DNA of 64,000 bases, taken from Candidatus Manganitrophus morganii. GTDB lineage: Bacteria > Nitrospirota > Nitrospiria > SBBL01 > Manganitrophaceae. Every line of letters begins with the position of its first letter. Position 1 is the stretch's first letter. Below are positions 19,648-28,243 of this stretch, in pieces. A program made the position numbers and the translations under genes. The stretch spans positions 62,001-126,000 of the forward strand of contig JAJHOH010000001.1 in assembly GCA_021651055.1 (NCBI GenBank). Reading direction: 5' to 3'. The notes beneath the pieces are model-generated. The model searched no databases and had not been told where the DNA came from. It saw only the letters and a list, made by a program, of their open reading frames with translations.

Positions 19648-20928
19648 CTATATCGTTTTTAGGAGCTCGTATTTCCTTTTCTTAGAAACGGCCTTTGACG
19701 TCTTCGTGTTTTCCGTTTCTGCAGCGAGCGTTTCTTGAGCACTTTCGTGAAACCGGTCCAGACTCAGTACAAAGGTTGCAAGATACCAGTAAAATACCGC
19801 ATGAAAAACGGCCGCGCTCAATATAACGCTCTCCCCAAAATTTGAGATCGTCAAAAAACCGGCGCAATACATTTCCGCTCCATATTTCCTTCCCGTATCA
19901 TATTTGATCAATCGCCATAAGACGGACATCACAATCGAAAGATATAAGCTCGCTCCCAAAAAACCGGAATCTAACAACGCCTGGACATAACCACTATGCA
20001 GCGTAAAGGTTTCGTTGTTTAGCAGCGTTGGGGAATTTGGACGAGGAGACTGAGGAATTTTCCCCTCTTTAAAGGCATCCGAACCGAGTGTAAACCCATA
20101 TCCCAGAAGGGGACGATCCCAAAATTTCTCAAAGGCAAGACCCCATATTACGGTGCGTCCGGACATACGTTCAAGGGAGTCAATCCTAAGAATGCGCGAC
20201 CGCGCTTTTGAAGAGATGTTGATATCCGCCACCGTCGTGACAATAAGGGAAAAAGAGATGATCATGACAGCCGCAAGGCCCCATTCCAATTTACGTCTTA
20301 AATAAAATATTGCGGTGATCAATAAACTTGCCGCTCCAGCAGCCCAGAAAGTCCGAGATCCCGTCAAATAGAGACACGGAAGGGACGAGAGGATTCCCGC
20401 GGCACGCAGCAAAACCTTTCGTTCGCTAAAAATGCACAGTCCTAATAAAAGACCGGAAGTGGCCGCCATTTTAGCAGGTTTGCCGAAGAGTCCCTTGAAC
20501 CGACGGCCTTCTAAAGTTTCCTCATATGCGAAACCAGGCGAATATGCCAATAAAACCAGACTGACAAGACAAACAATGATAAATGCCGTCATCGTTACAT
20601 TCATCACGGTTTCATTTTTGGCCGCATCATTTGGGGATGCCTCCAAGTGAGCGATAAAAAACAACAACACGGCAGCCAACGAAATCACCTGGAAACCGAC
20701 GTAAATGGGTTGACTTGAAAAAGGGATCGTCAACGAAAGAGCAATGAGGTATCCGAAAATTAAAATATATTTTTTGTAGATTTCCAAACGGCTGTGGGTT
20801 AGGAACCAATACGCCCCAACAATCAACGCAAGCCCTTCAGAAAGGCCGCGAAGAACATAGGTGTCTCCGATGGGTGCTGCATCCTTAAGCAGGAGAGCCA
20901 GAATGAGCAGGCCCAGTATATAAGCCAT
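19648..20928 (-). CDS. O-antigen ligase / Wzy-type polymerase family membrane protein
   Basis: Polytopic membrane protein of the O-antigen ligase superfamily (Wzy_C), about 426 residues. It probably polymerises repeat units in the periplasm. About 10-11 helices; the large periplasmic loop carries SGRTVIWGLAFEKFWDRPLLGYGFTLG (in parts, near 255-280) and the conserved His in FTLHSGYVQALLDSGFLG (near 315), which are the family signatures. A charged C-terminal tail ends KKRKYELLKTI. ATG at 20928 is preferred over an in-frame TTG nine bases upstream. It lies between the methyltransferase gene and the Tat GHL10 gene, on the same strand. Confidence 0.85.
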   Translation of the reverse strand: MAYILGLLILALLLKDAAPIGDTYVLRGLSEGLALIVGAYWFLTHSRLEIYKKYILIFGYLIALSLTIPFSSQPIYVGFQVISLAAVLLFFIAHLEASPNDAAKNETVMNVTMTAFIIVCLVSLVLLAYSPGFAYEETLEGRRFKGLFGKPAKMAATSGLLLGLCIFSERKVLLRAAGILSSLPCLYLTGSRTFWAAGAASLLITAIFYLRRKLEWGLAAVMIISFSLIVTTVADINISSKARSRILRIDSLERMSGRTVIWGLAFEKFWDRPLLGYGFTLGSDAFKEGKIPQSPRPNSPTLLNNETFTLHSGYVQALLDSGFLGASLYLSIVMSVLWRLIKYDTGRKYGAEMYCAGFLTISNFGESVILSAAVFHAVFYWYLATFVLSLDRFHESAQETLAAETENTKTSKAVSKKRKYELLKTI

Positions 20929-20982
20929 CCTTTGCAATCTCCAAGTCTGACGCCATATCGTTACACTGAATTCCGGTACTCT

Positions 20983-21816
20983 CTAGCGTTGTTCGACCGG
21001 GTCCGCTTTCTCGGGTTTCTGCAGCACGAAGGCCGCGGCCGTCGGCTTGAGTTTCTGAAATGGATTGACGCAATGATAACGGTCATTCCATGCGAACAGA
21101 CGGGACAATATGTCGTCCGCGTAAACGGCGGCCGCCGAGTTGTATATCGGACCTCGGAATATAAAACGCAGGCGAGAAATGAGCGGAAAAACGCACCTCG
21201 TTTCCTTCACAATGGTAAATCCGGCTGAGCGCACGATCGCGCGGAAAATCGGTAGCGGAAGACCTCGCTCTCGTTTGGTGAGACCCGCCCGTTCTCGTCT
21301 CCAGTCTCCCATTGAAACGATGGGTTCACGAATGAGGGCGATTCCGGACGGTCGCAAACACCGAAAGAGCTCGCGGACCACTGTGCTCACATTGGGAACA
21401 TGGTGTAGACACCCGAAACAGGTGGCCAGATCGAACGACTCATCGCGGAATGGCATAATGCCGCTCGATCGGGGTTTGACATATTCAACGGGCACACCCG
21501 CAATCGCCTTAACAGGGAATGCCTGGGACGGTTCGAGAATCGTAATTTTCTCCACGCGAGAGAGAAGCGGGCGCAATTCCTCACCGGTGGCTCCCCCAAG
21601 GCTTAAAACGGAGGGAAACCGACGAAGCGGCAAGTATCGAAAGCTATGGGCATGGTTCAGGGCATGGGCCCCATAGTAATTTTGGGGCCGGTCCTTCGCG
21701 CCTAGGTTCGCGTAAGCTTCTTCTTCATCCTTAAACCATTGCTCGATTTCTTCAGGGGAGAAATCATCACCGTAGAGTTTTTTCCCTTGTAAATACTCAT
21801 CCAGTGTGTGGTGCAT
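20983..21816 (-). CDS. Class I SAM-dependent methyltransferase
   Basis: Predicted methyltransferase, 277 residues from ATG at 21816 (GGAGG eight bases upstream; the longer frame starts with a TTG). The Rossmann SAM-binding part has VLSLGGATGEELRPLL (motif I), ITILEPSQ (motif II) and FDLATCFGCLHHVPNVSTVVRELFRCLRPSG (in parts), typical of Methyltransf_11. The C-terminal stretch includes a hydrophobic FPLISRLRFIFRGPIYN. Its place in the EPS operon suggests methylation of a sugar or lipid-linked intermediate, but the substrate cannot be told. Confidence 0.85.
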   Translation of the reverse strand: MHHTLDEYLQGKKLYGDDFSPEEIEQWFKDEEEAYANLGAKDRPQNYYGAHALNHAHSFRYLPLRRFPSVLSLGGATGEELRPLLSRVEKITILEPSQAFPVKAIAGVPVEYVKPRSSGIMPFRDESFDLATCFGCLHHVPNVSTVVRELFRCLRPSGIALIREPIVSMGDWRRERAGLTKRERGLPLPIFRAIVRSAGFTIVKETRCVFPLISRLRFIFRGPIYNSAAAVYADDILSRLFAWNDRYHCVNPFQKLKPTAAAFVLQKPEKADPVEQR

Positions 21817-21848
21817 CCTCAATACCTCCAAGCAGAACCGCTCATTAT

Positions 21849-23705
21849 TTAATTCGCCGCTTTCCAGACCGGAAAAGCATTCTCCAAGAAAGGTCCCGTT
21901 CTTAAGGCATTCACTTGTTCATCAGTAAGCTTGCTATAGATGTAGAGCCCCATTCCGGTTCCAGGCCACCTGCGTTGAGCAAACGCCGCATATTTTGCGA
22001 CCAGATCACCTGTCCTCGGAACTGCCTCCGATTGGTCATCCACTTTGTCATAATTACCAAACAACACAATCATCTTTTCCGGTTGCTTTAACGCACTTCG
22101 TACGGCATCCACATTCTCGAAATCAATCCGTTGGCGGTAATCCATACCAAAAATGACGTCAATCCAGCCGTAATTGGCCCACGCCAATTCATCTCTTCCT
22201 TCAAGCGCTCTCAACTCGCCGCCCGGGGCTTTTGGCTGACCATCTATGCTGATAATCAGTTTGGGCTTTAGAATTCTTGCCTGCTTTGAAAGATTTTTGA
22301 CGATATCGGTAACTGCAAGATCCTGCCACTTTTGAAGGCGCCACCTGGCGGATTCATCAACAGAACTCTGAGTTAAATCTTCCAGTAAAGGAAACCCAGT
22401 CACCCGATAATAATTGTTTTGGCAGTCGACGGACGTACAAACACCCATGGCTCGAATATAATCTAAATTCAGGCCATCGATGTCATAACGACGAACCACA
22501 TCGAGGATTAATTCACGGATAAACTTCCGAAACTCAATATTATGAATATCAAAAGCGCCCTCCGGAACACCTTCATCAAAAAACTGAGCGTATTCGGCGC
22601 TCTCTCTTTTTACAACAGTAAACCAAGGGTGCACTTCAATGCCCATACTATGGGCTTTCTGAATCAAGTAGGCCAAAGGATCATATCCGAGCGGTATCAT
22701 TGATGCGACCTTCGGATCCGTCGAGGCAATACGAGACGGATAGTAAGTGCCCCTTCCGTGCCAGACACACGGGACGTAAATATTAAATCCGGCTGCTTTC
22801 ACCCGGGACAAGATCTTATCGGCGGCCTCCTTCGAGAAAGCCCAACTCATAGACTCATCGAAGATGGCCCTATTCTCAATTAGCCGCCCCTGACGATCTC
22901 TTCGCTGTACTAACGGTACGGCGAGCCCCTCATTGAGCCATTCCCACTTCCTGTCGTAAGCCGCCGCCAAATCGTTTTCCTGTGTTTGGTAAAACTGAAA
23001 AACTTCCTGAGAAGAAAAAGGACGATCAAAGATGATCAGACTTCCCAAAAGGGACTCGGCCCCACGCCCTTTTTGGCTGGTCGTCCCTTTATCGGTACCG
23101 AGATAGAGCGGTCCGCCGTTCACATAATCGCCGGAAAAAGTTTTTTGGTTCTCCGCGATCTTCTCGCCGTTGACATAAAGCTTACAATAGCCAGGGTCGC
23201 CACTTTCCCAAACGGCAGTGATCATGACCCATGCTTCTAGATCAAAACCATAGGGGGCAGAACAATGAATGGATTCTTGGTTGCTCAGTATAAAGTAGAG
23301 ACGTTTTGAACCAAGCGGCTCCCACCATCCGTGTGAAACAGCCATATAACTTTTCTGGCTGTCGGCCCATGGAAGGGTCAAAAATGTATGCGATTTTTCA
23401 CTCTCCTGTTCCCAAAGCGGCTTCATCCAAAACGAGAGGGTTCCCGCCTTCGCATTCAATGCTTGGGACGGTCTGATCTCGGCAAACGTTTCTGCGGTCA
23501 ACTGTAAAGATCTTCCCCGTTCCTGGTCTGAAACGATTACCGCGCCATAAAGCTCGACGCTTCCTGATATTGCCTCATAATCCTCATACAGAATGATTCT
23601 CTCTTCGTCGGGGAAAAGTGAAAACGACTCTTCCGGAAAAATTAAAATAAACACGAACATGAAAAAACATACGAAGAACATACAAAAATATTTCGAGCAC
23701 TTCAT
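21849..23705 (-). CDS. Secreted LamG-GHL10 two-domain glycosidase-like protein
   Basis: 618 residues: strong hydrophobic N-terminal signal (FFVCFFMFVFILIF), a concanavalin/LamG-type domain at about 35-240 (TLSFWMKPLW, YLGTDKGTTSQKG, LYVNGEKIAEN) and a GHL10 barrel at about 275-610. The barrel matches the protein at 18437 almost motif for motif (RAIFDE, VPCVWHGRGT, HPWFTV, NLDYIRAMG, FGMDYR). The LamG part suggests polysaccharide binding. A short unresolved 139-bp spacer separates it from the epimerase gene. It could trim, attach or remodel the secreted polymer; no catalytic assignment is safe. Confidence 0.8.
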   Translation of the reverse strand: MKCSKYFCMFFVCFFMFVFILIFPEESFSLFPDEERIILYEDYEAISGSVELYGAVIVSDQERGRSLQLTAETFAEIRPSQALNAKAGTLSFWMKPLWEQESEKSHTFLTLPWADSQKSYMAVSHGWWEPLGSKRLYFILSNQESIHCSAPYGFDLEAWVMITAVWESGDPGYCKLYVNGEKIAENQKTFSGDYVNGGPLYLGTDKGTTSQKGRGAESLLGSLIIFDRPFSSQEVFQFYQTQENDLAAAYDRKWEWLNEGLAVPLVQRRDRQGRLIENRAIFDESMSWAFSKEAADKILSRVKAAGFNIYVPCVWHGRGTYYPSRIASTDPKVASMIPLGYDPLAYLIQKAHSMGIEVHPWFTVVKRESAEYAQFFDEGVPEGAFDIHNIEFRKFIRELILDVVRRYDIDGLNLDYIRAMGVCTSVDCQNNYYRVTGFPLLEDLTQSSVDESARWRLQKWQDLAVTDIVKNLSKQARILKPKLIISIDGQPKAPGGELRALEGRDELAWANYGWIDVIFGMDYRQRIDFENVDAVRSALKQPEKMIVLFGNYDKVDDQSEAVPRTGDLVAKYAAFAQRRWPGTGMGLYIYSKLTDEQVNALRTGPFLENAFPVWKAAN

Positions 23706-23844
23706 CCTGAAAATTCTCCAAGCTAAAAATTCTTTCGTCTCAGCTGATGCGGCCGGAACGAAAGCCTTCCCTCAATATCTTTACATAAGTGATAAACTAA
23801 TCCACGTAAGTGATAAGGCAAGAATCTGCTTCAGCACGATGGTA

Positions 23845-25050
23845 TTACCCAAACGTTTTGTGAGGTTTACCGTTATTCTGCCCCTTTTCAGTCATACGTA
23901 ATCCCACCATTTTCCCTTTTTCAATTTCTGATAAAACCGCAGTAATTCTTTCCGCCGCCCGCCCATCCCACTTCTCCGGGGTTCGGACCGGGTCTCCATT
24001 TTCCTCCATCGCCGATTCGAATCCCATCAGGATCGATTCGCGACGGGTTCCCACCAAGCGGTTGGTCCCCTGGAAAATCGTAATCGGCCGTTCCGTGTTC
24101 TCTCGAAGAGTCAAACAGGGAACACCGAGGATGGTCGCCTCCTCTTGGATTCCGCCGCTGTCTGTCAACATAAGCTTTGCATGGGCATGGAGTTGAAGGA
24201 AGTCAAGATAGCCGAACGGGGGAACCAGCACGATTCGGTCTCCGTCTTTAATAGATGTTCCAACATAGGATTGGAGACCGAAAGACTCGATTTGGGCAGC
24301 GGTGCGAGGGTGACAAGGAAAAATAATCGGAAGAACATCTGAAAGGGTTCTCACAGCCTGAAGGATTTCGTGAAGAGTATCGAAGCAATCGACATTGGAA
24401 GGGCGATGGAGGGTGAGTACGCCATATGGTTTTACTTGCTGCTCCTCTTTCAAACCGAGCGTCTCCAAAACCAGAGACCGGGACGCGCGCTCACGATGCT
24501 TAAGAAGAGTATCGATCATGACATTACCAACAAAAAAAATCTGATGCTCCGGAATGCCTTCCCCCTTGAGATTGGCATTGGCTCCAAGATCGGTTGTAAA
24601 AAGAAGATCGGCGACGGCATCGGTGACCTTGCGGTTGATCTCTTCCGGCATCGTCATGTCACCACTTCGAAGCCCCGCCTCAACATGGGCGATGGGGATG
24701 TTCAATTTCTTTGCAGCAAGAGTGCAAGCCATGGTGGAGTTGATATCTCCTACCACCAGGACCATGTCGGGACGCTCTTCTTGTAAAACCTTCTCAAAAG
24801 CGATCATAATCTTGCCGGTTTGCTCTGCGTGGCTCCCCGACCCGATTTCCAGGTTGAGATCCGGACGAGGAAGTCCAAGATCTTCAAAAAAGGATTGCGA
24901 CATTGCTTGATCGTAATGTTGGCCCGTATGGACTAAAAGTGACTCAAACTTTGGATTAACTTTCTGTTCGTTATGTCGCTCGATCGCTTCTAAGATTGGA
25001 GCAATTTTCATGAAATTCGGTCGGGCACCGACCACATGAATAATCTTCAT
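23845..25050 (-). CDS. wecB: UDP-N-acetylglucosamine 2-epimerase (non-hydrolysing)
   Basis: Cytoplasmic enzyme converting UDP-GlcNAc to UDP-ManNAc. 401 residues with family motifs in order: VVGARPNFMKIAPIL (5-19), LLVHTGQHYDQAMS (38-51), MVLVVGDINSTMACTLAA (about 95-112), IAHVEAGLRSGDMTMPEEINR (in parts, 118-138), FVGNVMIDTL, VLTLHRPSNVD, LLTDSGGIQEEATILGVPCLTLRENTERP (in parts). All catalytic acidic and His residues of the family seem present. AAAAGGAG precedes ATG. No obvious promoter lies in the 90-bp gap upstream, so it may be read through from the VPLPA-type gene. It likely feeds the GT26 enzyme at 9053. Confidence 0.95.
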   Translation of the reverse strand: MKIIHVVGARPNFMKIAPILEAIERHNEQKVNPKFESLLVHTGQHYDQAMSQSFFEDLGLPRPDLNLEIGSGSHAEQTGKIMIAFEKVLQEERPDMVLVVGDINSTMACTLAAKKLNIPIAHVEAGLRSGDMTMPEEINRKVTDAVADLLFTTDLGANANLKGEGIPEHQIFFVGNVMIDTLLKHRERASRSLVLETLGLKEEQQVKPYGVLTLHRPSNVDCFDTLHEILQAVRTLSDVLPIIFPCHPRTAAQIESFGLQSYVGTSIKDGDRIVLVPPFGYLDFLQLHAHAKLMLTDSGGIQEEATILGVPCLTLRENTERPITIFQGTNRLVGTRRESILMGFESAMEENGDPVRTPEKWDGRAAERITAVLSEIEKGKMVGLRMTEKGQNNGKPHKTFG

Positions 25051-25100
25051 GCAGGACTCCTTTTCTTGCCTCTTTGCAACGGGATTGGTAACGCATGGAT

Positions 25101-25133
25101 GCTGAGGGCACCGGTTGGACGGATGCCCTCAGC
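25101..25133 (-). terminator. Stem-loop after the VPLPA-type protein gene
   Basis: Perfect 10-bp inverted repeat, GCTGAGGGCA (25101-25110) with TGCCCTCAGC (25124-25133), 13-nt loop, just past the stop of the secreted protein gene. There is no T-run, so it may be a leaky attenuator or an RNA-stabilising hairpin that leaves lower expression of the downstream EPS operon. Confidence 0.6.
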
Positions 25134-25140
25134 AAGATGA

Positions 25141-25818
25141 TTATGTGAACAAATTCATTCGGGAAATTGCGATCAACCCAATCAAGCTCGAACCAAAGAG
25201 GAGAAAAGAGGCGGGAATTGGAGCCGGGGTCATTCCGCCTGCCCAAACAGACCCGCCCTCCTGCCCAAAGATCCGTGAGGCGAAGACAAAGGTAGGACCT
25301 GTCCCGTCCGACAGAGATGTACCCACAAAGTCAGAGATGGAAAGATCCACTCCGTTGATGGCCAGATCAAAAGACAACGTCTCCCCGCTATCGAGCGAAG
25401 ATCCTCGTCTAAAGTCGAACACGCCATCATAGAACCCTCCTCCGGAAGCCAGAAGGTTCCCTCTTCTTTGATTCTCGTTTCGAGCAAGCCTTGTCCTAAA
25501 TTCGCTTACATTTAAGTCAGCGCCATCTAAGGTGACATTGCTGAACCGTAGATCTCTGGGATCACTCCCGTATGGATCTCCGTTAAAGTTGAAATACAGC
25601 GAGTCGAGATTACCCGAAGAGATATTGGTTACATCGACTCGAACCACATCTCCAACATCGGTCAAGGTGACCACTGCCTGGGGGGCGACATCGGGGATAA
25701 GGATGGGGTTGAAGATTTGATCGAGGGCAAACGTCAATTCAGCTGCAGCTGCAGTTGTAACAGCCGGTCCTACTCCTGTTACCAACAACAGTGCGAAAGA
25801 GATAATCAGCTTTCTCAT
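25141..25818 (-). CDS. Secreted protein with VPLPA/PEP-CTERM-like sorting signal
   Basis: Likely substrate of the exosortase at 7395. 225 residues: signal peptide with AAAA near residue 25, a mainly beta-strand, Asn/Asp-rich body with VVTLTDVGDVVRVDVTNIS (about 48-66), then the tripartite tail: motif APIPAS (about 203-208), hydrophobic helix FLLFGSSLIGLIAI, and the final basic residue R followed by MNLFT. This resembles VPLPA-CTERM signals (VPLPAS-F-LFGSGLLGL-R), with API replacing VPL. Start ATG has AGGAGGG upstream. Function beyond being a surface or EPS-associated protein is unknown. The promoter region carries a CRP-type site. Confidence 0.82.
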   Translation of the reverse strand: MRKLIISFALLLVTGVGPAVTTAAAAELTFALDQIFNPILIPDVAPQAVVTLTDVGDVVRVDVTNISSGNLDSLYFNFNGDPYGSDPRDLRFSNVTLDGADLNVSEFRTRLARNENQRRGNLLASGGGFYDGVFDFRRGSSLDSGETLSFDLAINGVDLSISDFVGTSLSDGTGPTFVFASRIFGQEGGSVWAGGMTPAPIPASFLLFGSSLIGLIAISRMNLFT

Positions 25819-25924
25819 CTTGTATGTCCCTCCTACTTTGAGCCCTACCCGGACAACCTGAATCTTGGAGTAAGGTTGATACGCGATCGACTTACTACCG
25901 TGAAAACACGAGACTATTTTAAAG

Positions 25925-25940
25925 TGTGATGGTAATCACA
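25925..25940. promoter_or_regulatory. CRP/FNR-family consensus site upstream of the VPLPA-type gene
   Basis: TGTGATGGTAATCACA is a perfect TGTGA-N6-TCACA palindrome. It lies about 107 bp upstream of the start codon at 25818. The overlapping 8-bp stem GGTAATCA (25931-25938) / TGATTACC (25949-25956) could also form a hairpin. The match to the E. coli CRP consensus is exact in both half-sites; the regulator is not in the window. Confidence 0.55.
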
Positions 25941-25956
25941 TGTAAGGATGATTACC

Positions 25957-26624
25957 ACATTGGGAGTATTAGCATTTTCTTAATTACGATAGCAACAAAC
26001 ATTTTTAATTTCTTCAGTACGAAATCCATAATTGAACAAATCAAATGGATTTTTATGAGATCCAAAGGGAATTATCGGGAAAGTGGATTCCAATTTCCCA
26101 TCCCTGTCGCCTCTATATCAAAGAAGATCTCACTCTCATCTCTACGACTCTGTTCAAAAAGGTCTCTTGGAAACGATCATTAAGCTTCGTCGCCGAACGA
26201 AATTATCTTCTCTTTCAATAACAGAATGATCAATGAAAAGTTAAAAGGATGTTAACTTTCAGGAGTGGAATCCCTTCTTGTATTCGAAGAAGTCTTAAGC
26301 GATAAGTCCGGACAGGAAAGAAAAGAAATAGAAAAAATATTAAGAATCAGGCGAGAAAAAGGAATAATTCCTCGAGACAATTTTCAAGAAAGAACTTCGT
26401 TAACCACATGGATCACCCTGGCGCGGCATCACCCTCCTGAAAGGGGCCGAAGGAAACATCGACAAAGACGGGCGCCTCGATATCGATGATGAGACCCTCG
26501 CCCGGCTCGATGTTGTCGCCGTTCACTCTCACTTCGCCTGCCGCGGGCGGAGAGGACCCGCCGGGTGATCCGCGCCTCGATCGGAATCGCCTCTCCTCTC
26601 TTGCTGAAGAACTTCACTTGCCGA
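25957..26624. other. AT-richer intergenic region without a clear gene
   Basis: No convincing gene. The part up to about 26260 is AT-rich compared with flanks. GTTAAA (26240-26245) and GTTAAC (26251-26256) form a direct repeat with 11-bp period like the boxes at 36572 and 36989, but no gene follows it. The right part (26413-26613) holds a possible protein remnant described separately. Confidence 0.5.
26413..26550 (-). pseudogene. Possible remnant of a protein-coding gene (unrecognised)
   Basis: A start-less open frame of 66 codons (26416-26613) ends with a protein-like segment, GEVRVNGDNIEPGEGLIIDI followed by EAPVFVDVSFGPFQEG, then a stop. An overlapping frame reads MKFFSKRGEAIPIEARITRR just upstream, so a frameshifted or truncated gene is possible. 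The segment resembles cupin-like beta-strands only loosely. I do not assign a family. Confidence 0.3.
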
Positions 26625-26657
26625 GTGTGGAGAGATCCCGCTGAGACCTCTCCACAC
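26625..26657 (-). terminator. Stem-loop after the di-haem peroxidase gene
   Basis: Perfect 10-bp stem GTGTGGAGAG (26625-26634) / CTCTCCACAC (26648-26657), 13-nt loop, ten bases past the stop of the peroxidase gene. No T-run follows on the minus strand. Same geometry (10-bp stem, 13-nt loop) as the hairpin at 25101. Confidence 0.55.
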
Positions 26658-26666
26658 CGGGCCGTT

Positions 26667-27710
26667 CTACTTTAGAACCGGTTTCGAAGTGGCGGACGCC
26701 GAGGTCGGAAGCACCGGCAGCTTCAAGGCCGCCTCGGGGACGGTTCCCTCCAGGGAGTGGAGGAAGGCGACGATCAGGTCGATCTCTTCCTCCGCCAAAT
26801 TGATCTTCAGCTGAAGCTTTCCCATCGTCCGGACCGCTTCCCGGAGATCCCAGACCGCGCCGTCATGAAAATAAGGGGCGGTGCGGGTGACGTTTCTCCA
26901 GAGAGGAACTTTGAAGATAAAACGGTCGGTCTCCTTCTTCGTCACGTTGAACCTTCCCGGGTCGTCGCTGGTCGCGTAGGGCTCGGCAATCCCGAATTTT
27001 TGGTACTGGCCTCCTCCGGCGCCAACCCCGTTATGGCAGGCGATACACCCCTTCTGGATGACCAGTTGGAGCCCCTTCTTTTCCGCGTCGGTCAGGGCCT
27101 TTGCGTTTCCCTTCAAAAAATCGTCGAAGCGCGAGGGGGTCAAGAGGGTCCGCTCGAAGGCGGCGATCGCCTTGGCGACGTTGTCGTACGTGAGCGGCTC
27201 TTTCTCCCCCGGAAAGGCTTTTTTGAAGAGGGCGACATATTGCGGAATGGAGCGCAGTCGCGCCAGGACCGACGCTTCATCGGGCATCGCCATCTCCACT
27301 GGATTGAGGATCGGCCCTTTCGCTTGATCTTCCAGCGAGGCGGCGCGTCCGTCCCAGAATTGGACGAACTGCACCCCGGCGTTCAGGACCGTCGGGGAGT
27401 TTCTTCCCCCCAGCTTGCCCATGTGTCCGGGAGAGGTGGGGAGATTATCGACTCCGCCGGTGATCAGGTTATGGCAGCTGTTGCAGCTGATCGCGCCGCT
27501 CTTCGAGAGGCGCGGCTCGAAAAAAAGCATCTGCCCCAGAAGCACCTTCTCGGGGGTGGTCGGGTTATTCTCCGGCGCCGAGAGTTTCTCCGGAAGCGGC
27601 TTGAAGAAATTGCCGGCCTGCCGGATCAGGTCGGCCTCCTGTCCAAAGGCCGAAGTGGCGATCAGAAAAATCAAAACCCAGACCGAGCTAAACTGAATGA
27701 ATCGTCTCAT
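26667..27710 (-). CDS. Di-haem cytochrome c peroxidase (CcpA/MauG family)
   Basis: Periplasmic enzyme reducing H2O2 with electrons from cytochromes. 347 residues, signal peptide to about residue 23 (ATSAFGQ). Two haem c sites: CNSCH (near 75-79) in the N-terminal domain and CIACH (near 222-226) in the C-terminal domain. Family motifs include LLGQMLFFEPRLSKSGAISC, GGRNSPTVLNAGV, FFWDGR-like FWDGRAASLEDQAKGPI and FKVPLWRNVTRTAPYFHDG with Met/His ligands nearby. AAAGGAG precedes the ATG. A LuxR-type regulator gene lies 34 bp upstream on the same strand. It could also serve as a MauG-like oxidase, but length and motifs favour peroxidase. Confidence 0.93.
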   Translation of the reverse strand: MRRFIQFSSVWVLIFLIATSAFGQEADLIRQAGNFFKPLPEKLSAPENNPTTPEKVLLGQMLFFEPRLSKSGAISCNSCHNLITGGVDNLPTSPGHMGKLGGRNSPTVLNAGVQFVQFWDGRAASLEDQAKGPILNPVEMAMPDEASVLARLRSIPQYVALFKKAFPGEKEPLTYDNVAKAIAAFERTLLTPSRFDDFLKGNAKALTDAEKKGLQLVIQKGCIACHNGVGAGGGQYQKFGIAEPYATSDDPGRFNVTKKETDRFIFKVPLWRNVTRTAPYFHDGAVWDLREAVRTMGKLQLKINLAEEEIDLIVAFLHSLEGTVPEAALKLPVLPTSASATSKPVLK

Positions 27711-27744
27711 CTTGATTCTCCTTTTTTGGTTTCAAGATACACCT

Positions 27745-28206
27745 TTATTTGTTCTCAATCGGAACAAAGCCCTTTTCGAGCGCGTAGCGGATCATCTGAA
27801 CGGTGTTTCGAAGAGCGAGCTTGTTCATGATGTTGACCCGATGGTTCTCCACCGTCTTGACCGCCACCCCGAGTTGCTTGGAGATTTCTCTGTTCTTATA
27901 ACCTTGCGCCACCAATTTTAGGACGTCGATCTCCCGCTTTGTGAGCTCACGACGATAGACGGCTGCAGAGATGATTTTATGATGTATGCTTTCTTGATCC
28001 TTCAAGACCGCCCTCTCCTTTTCCCCACCCCTTCCCGAAAGGAAGGTTGGATGACCCGCGAGTGGATCATCCGATTGATTATCATTTTGAAATGATTCAA
28101 TCGAAGAGACAATCCCCCGAAGGGGGTGTTTATCTATGTTGATGCCGCGATGTCGCGTTGAAGCCACCCCTTTCGAGGGGTTGTCTTTCCCATGTGATTG
28201 CTTCAA
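27745..28206 (-). CDS. LuxR-type HTH regulator lacking a receiver domain
   Basis: 153 residues. Only the C-terminal DNA-binding domain is recognisable: ELTKREIDVLKLVAQGYKNREISKQLGVAVKTVENHRVNIMNKL in pieces (about 86-130), a classic NarL/FixJ-type HTH with the KTVENHR recognition helix. The first 80 residues are polar and low in structure, with no D-D-K receiver. The best start is unclear: TTG at 28206 has no good ribosome site. It may be a truncated response regulator or an orphan regulator of the downstream peroxidase gene, 34 bp away. Confidence 0.8.
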   Translation of the reverse strand: MKQSHGKDNPSKGVASTRHRGINIDKHPLRGIVSSIESFQNDNQSDDPLAGHPTFLSGRGGEKERAVLKDQESIHHKIISAAVYRRELTKREIDVLKLVAQGYKNREISKQLGVAVKTVENHRVNIMNKLALRNTVQMIRYALEKGFVPIENK

Positions 28207-28243
28207 GATGAATGAGGGTTCCTATGGAGAGGGAAGACGATCG

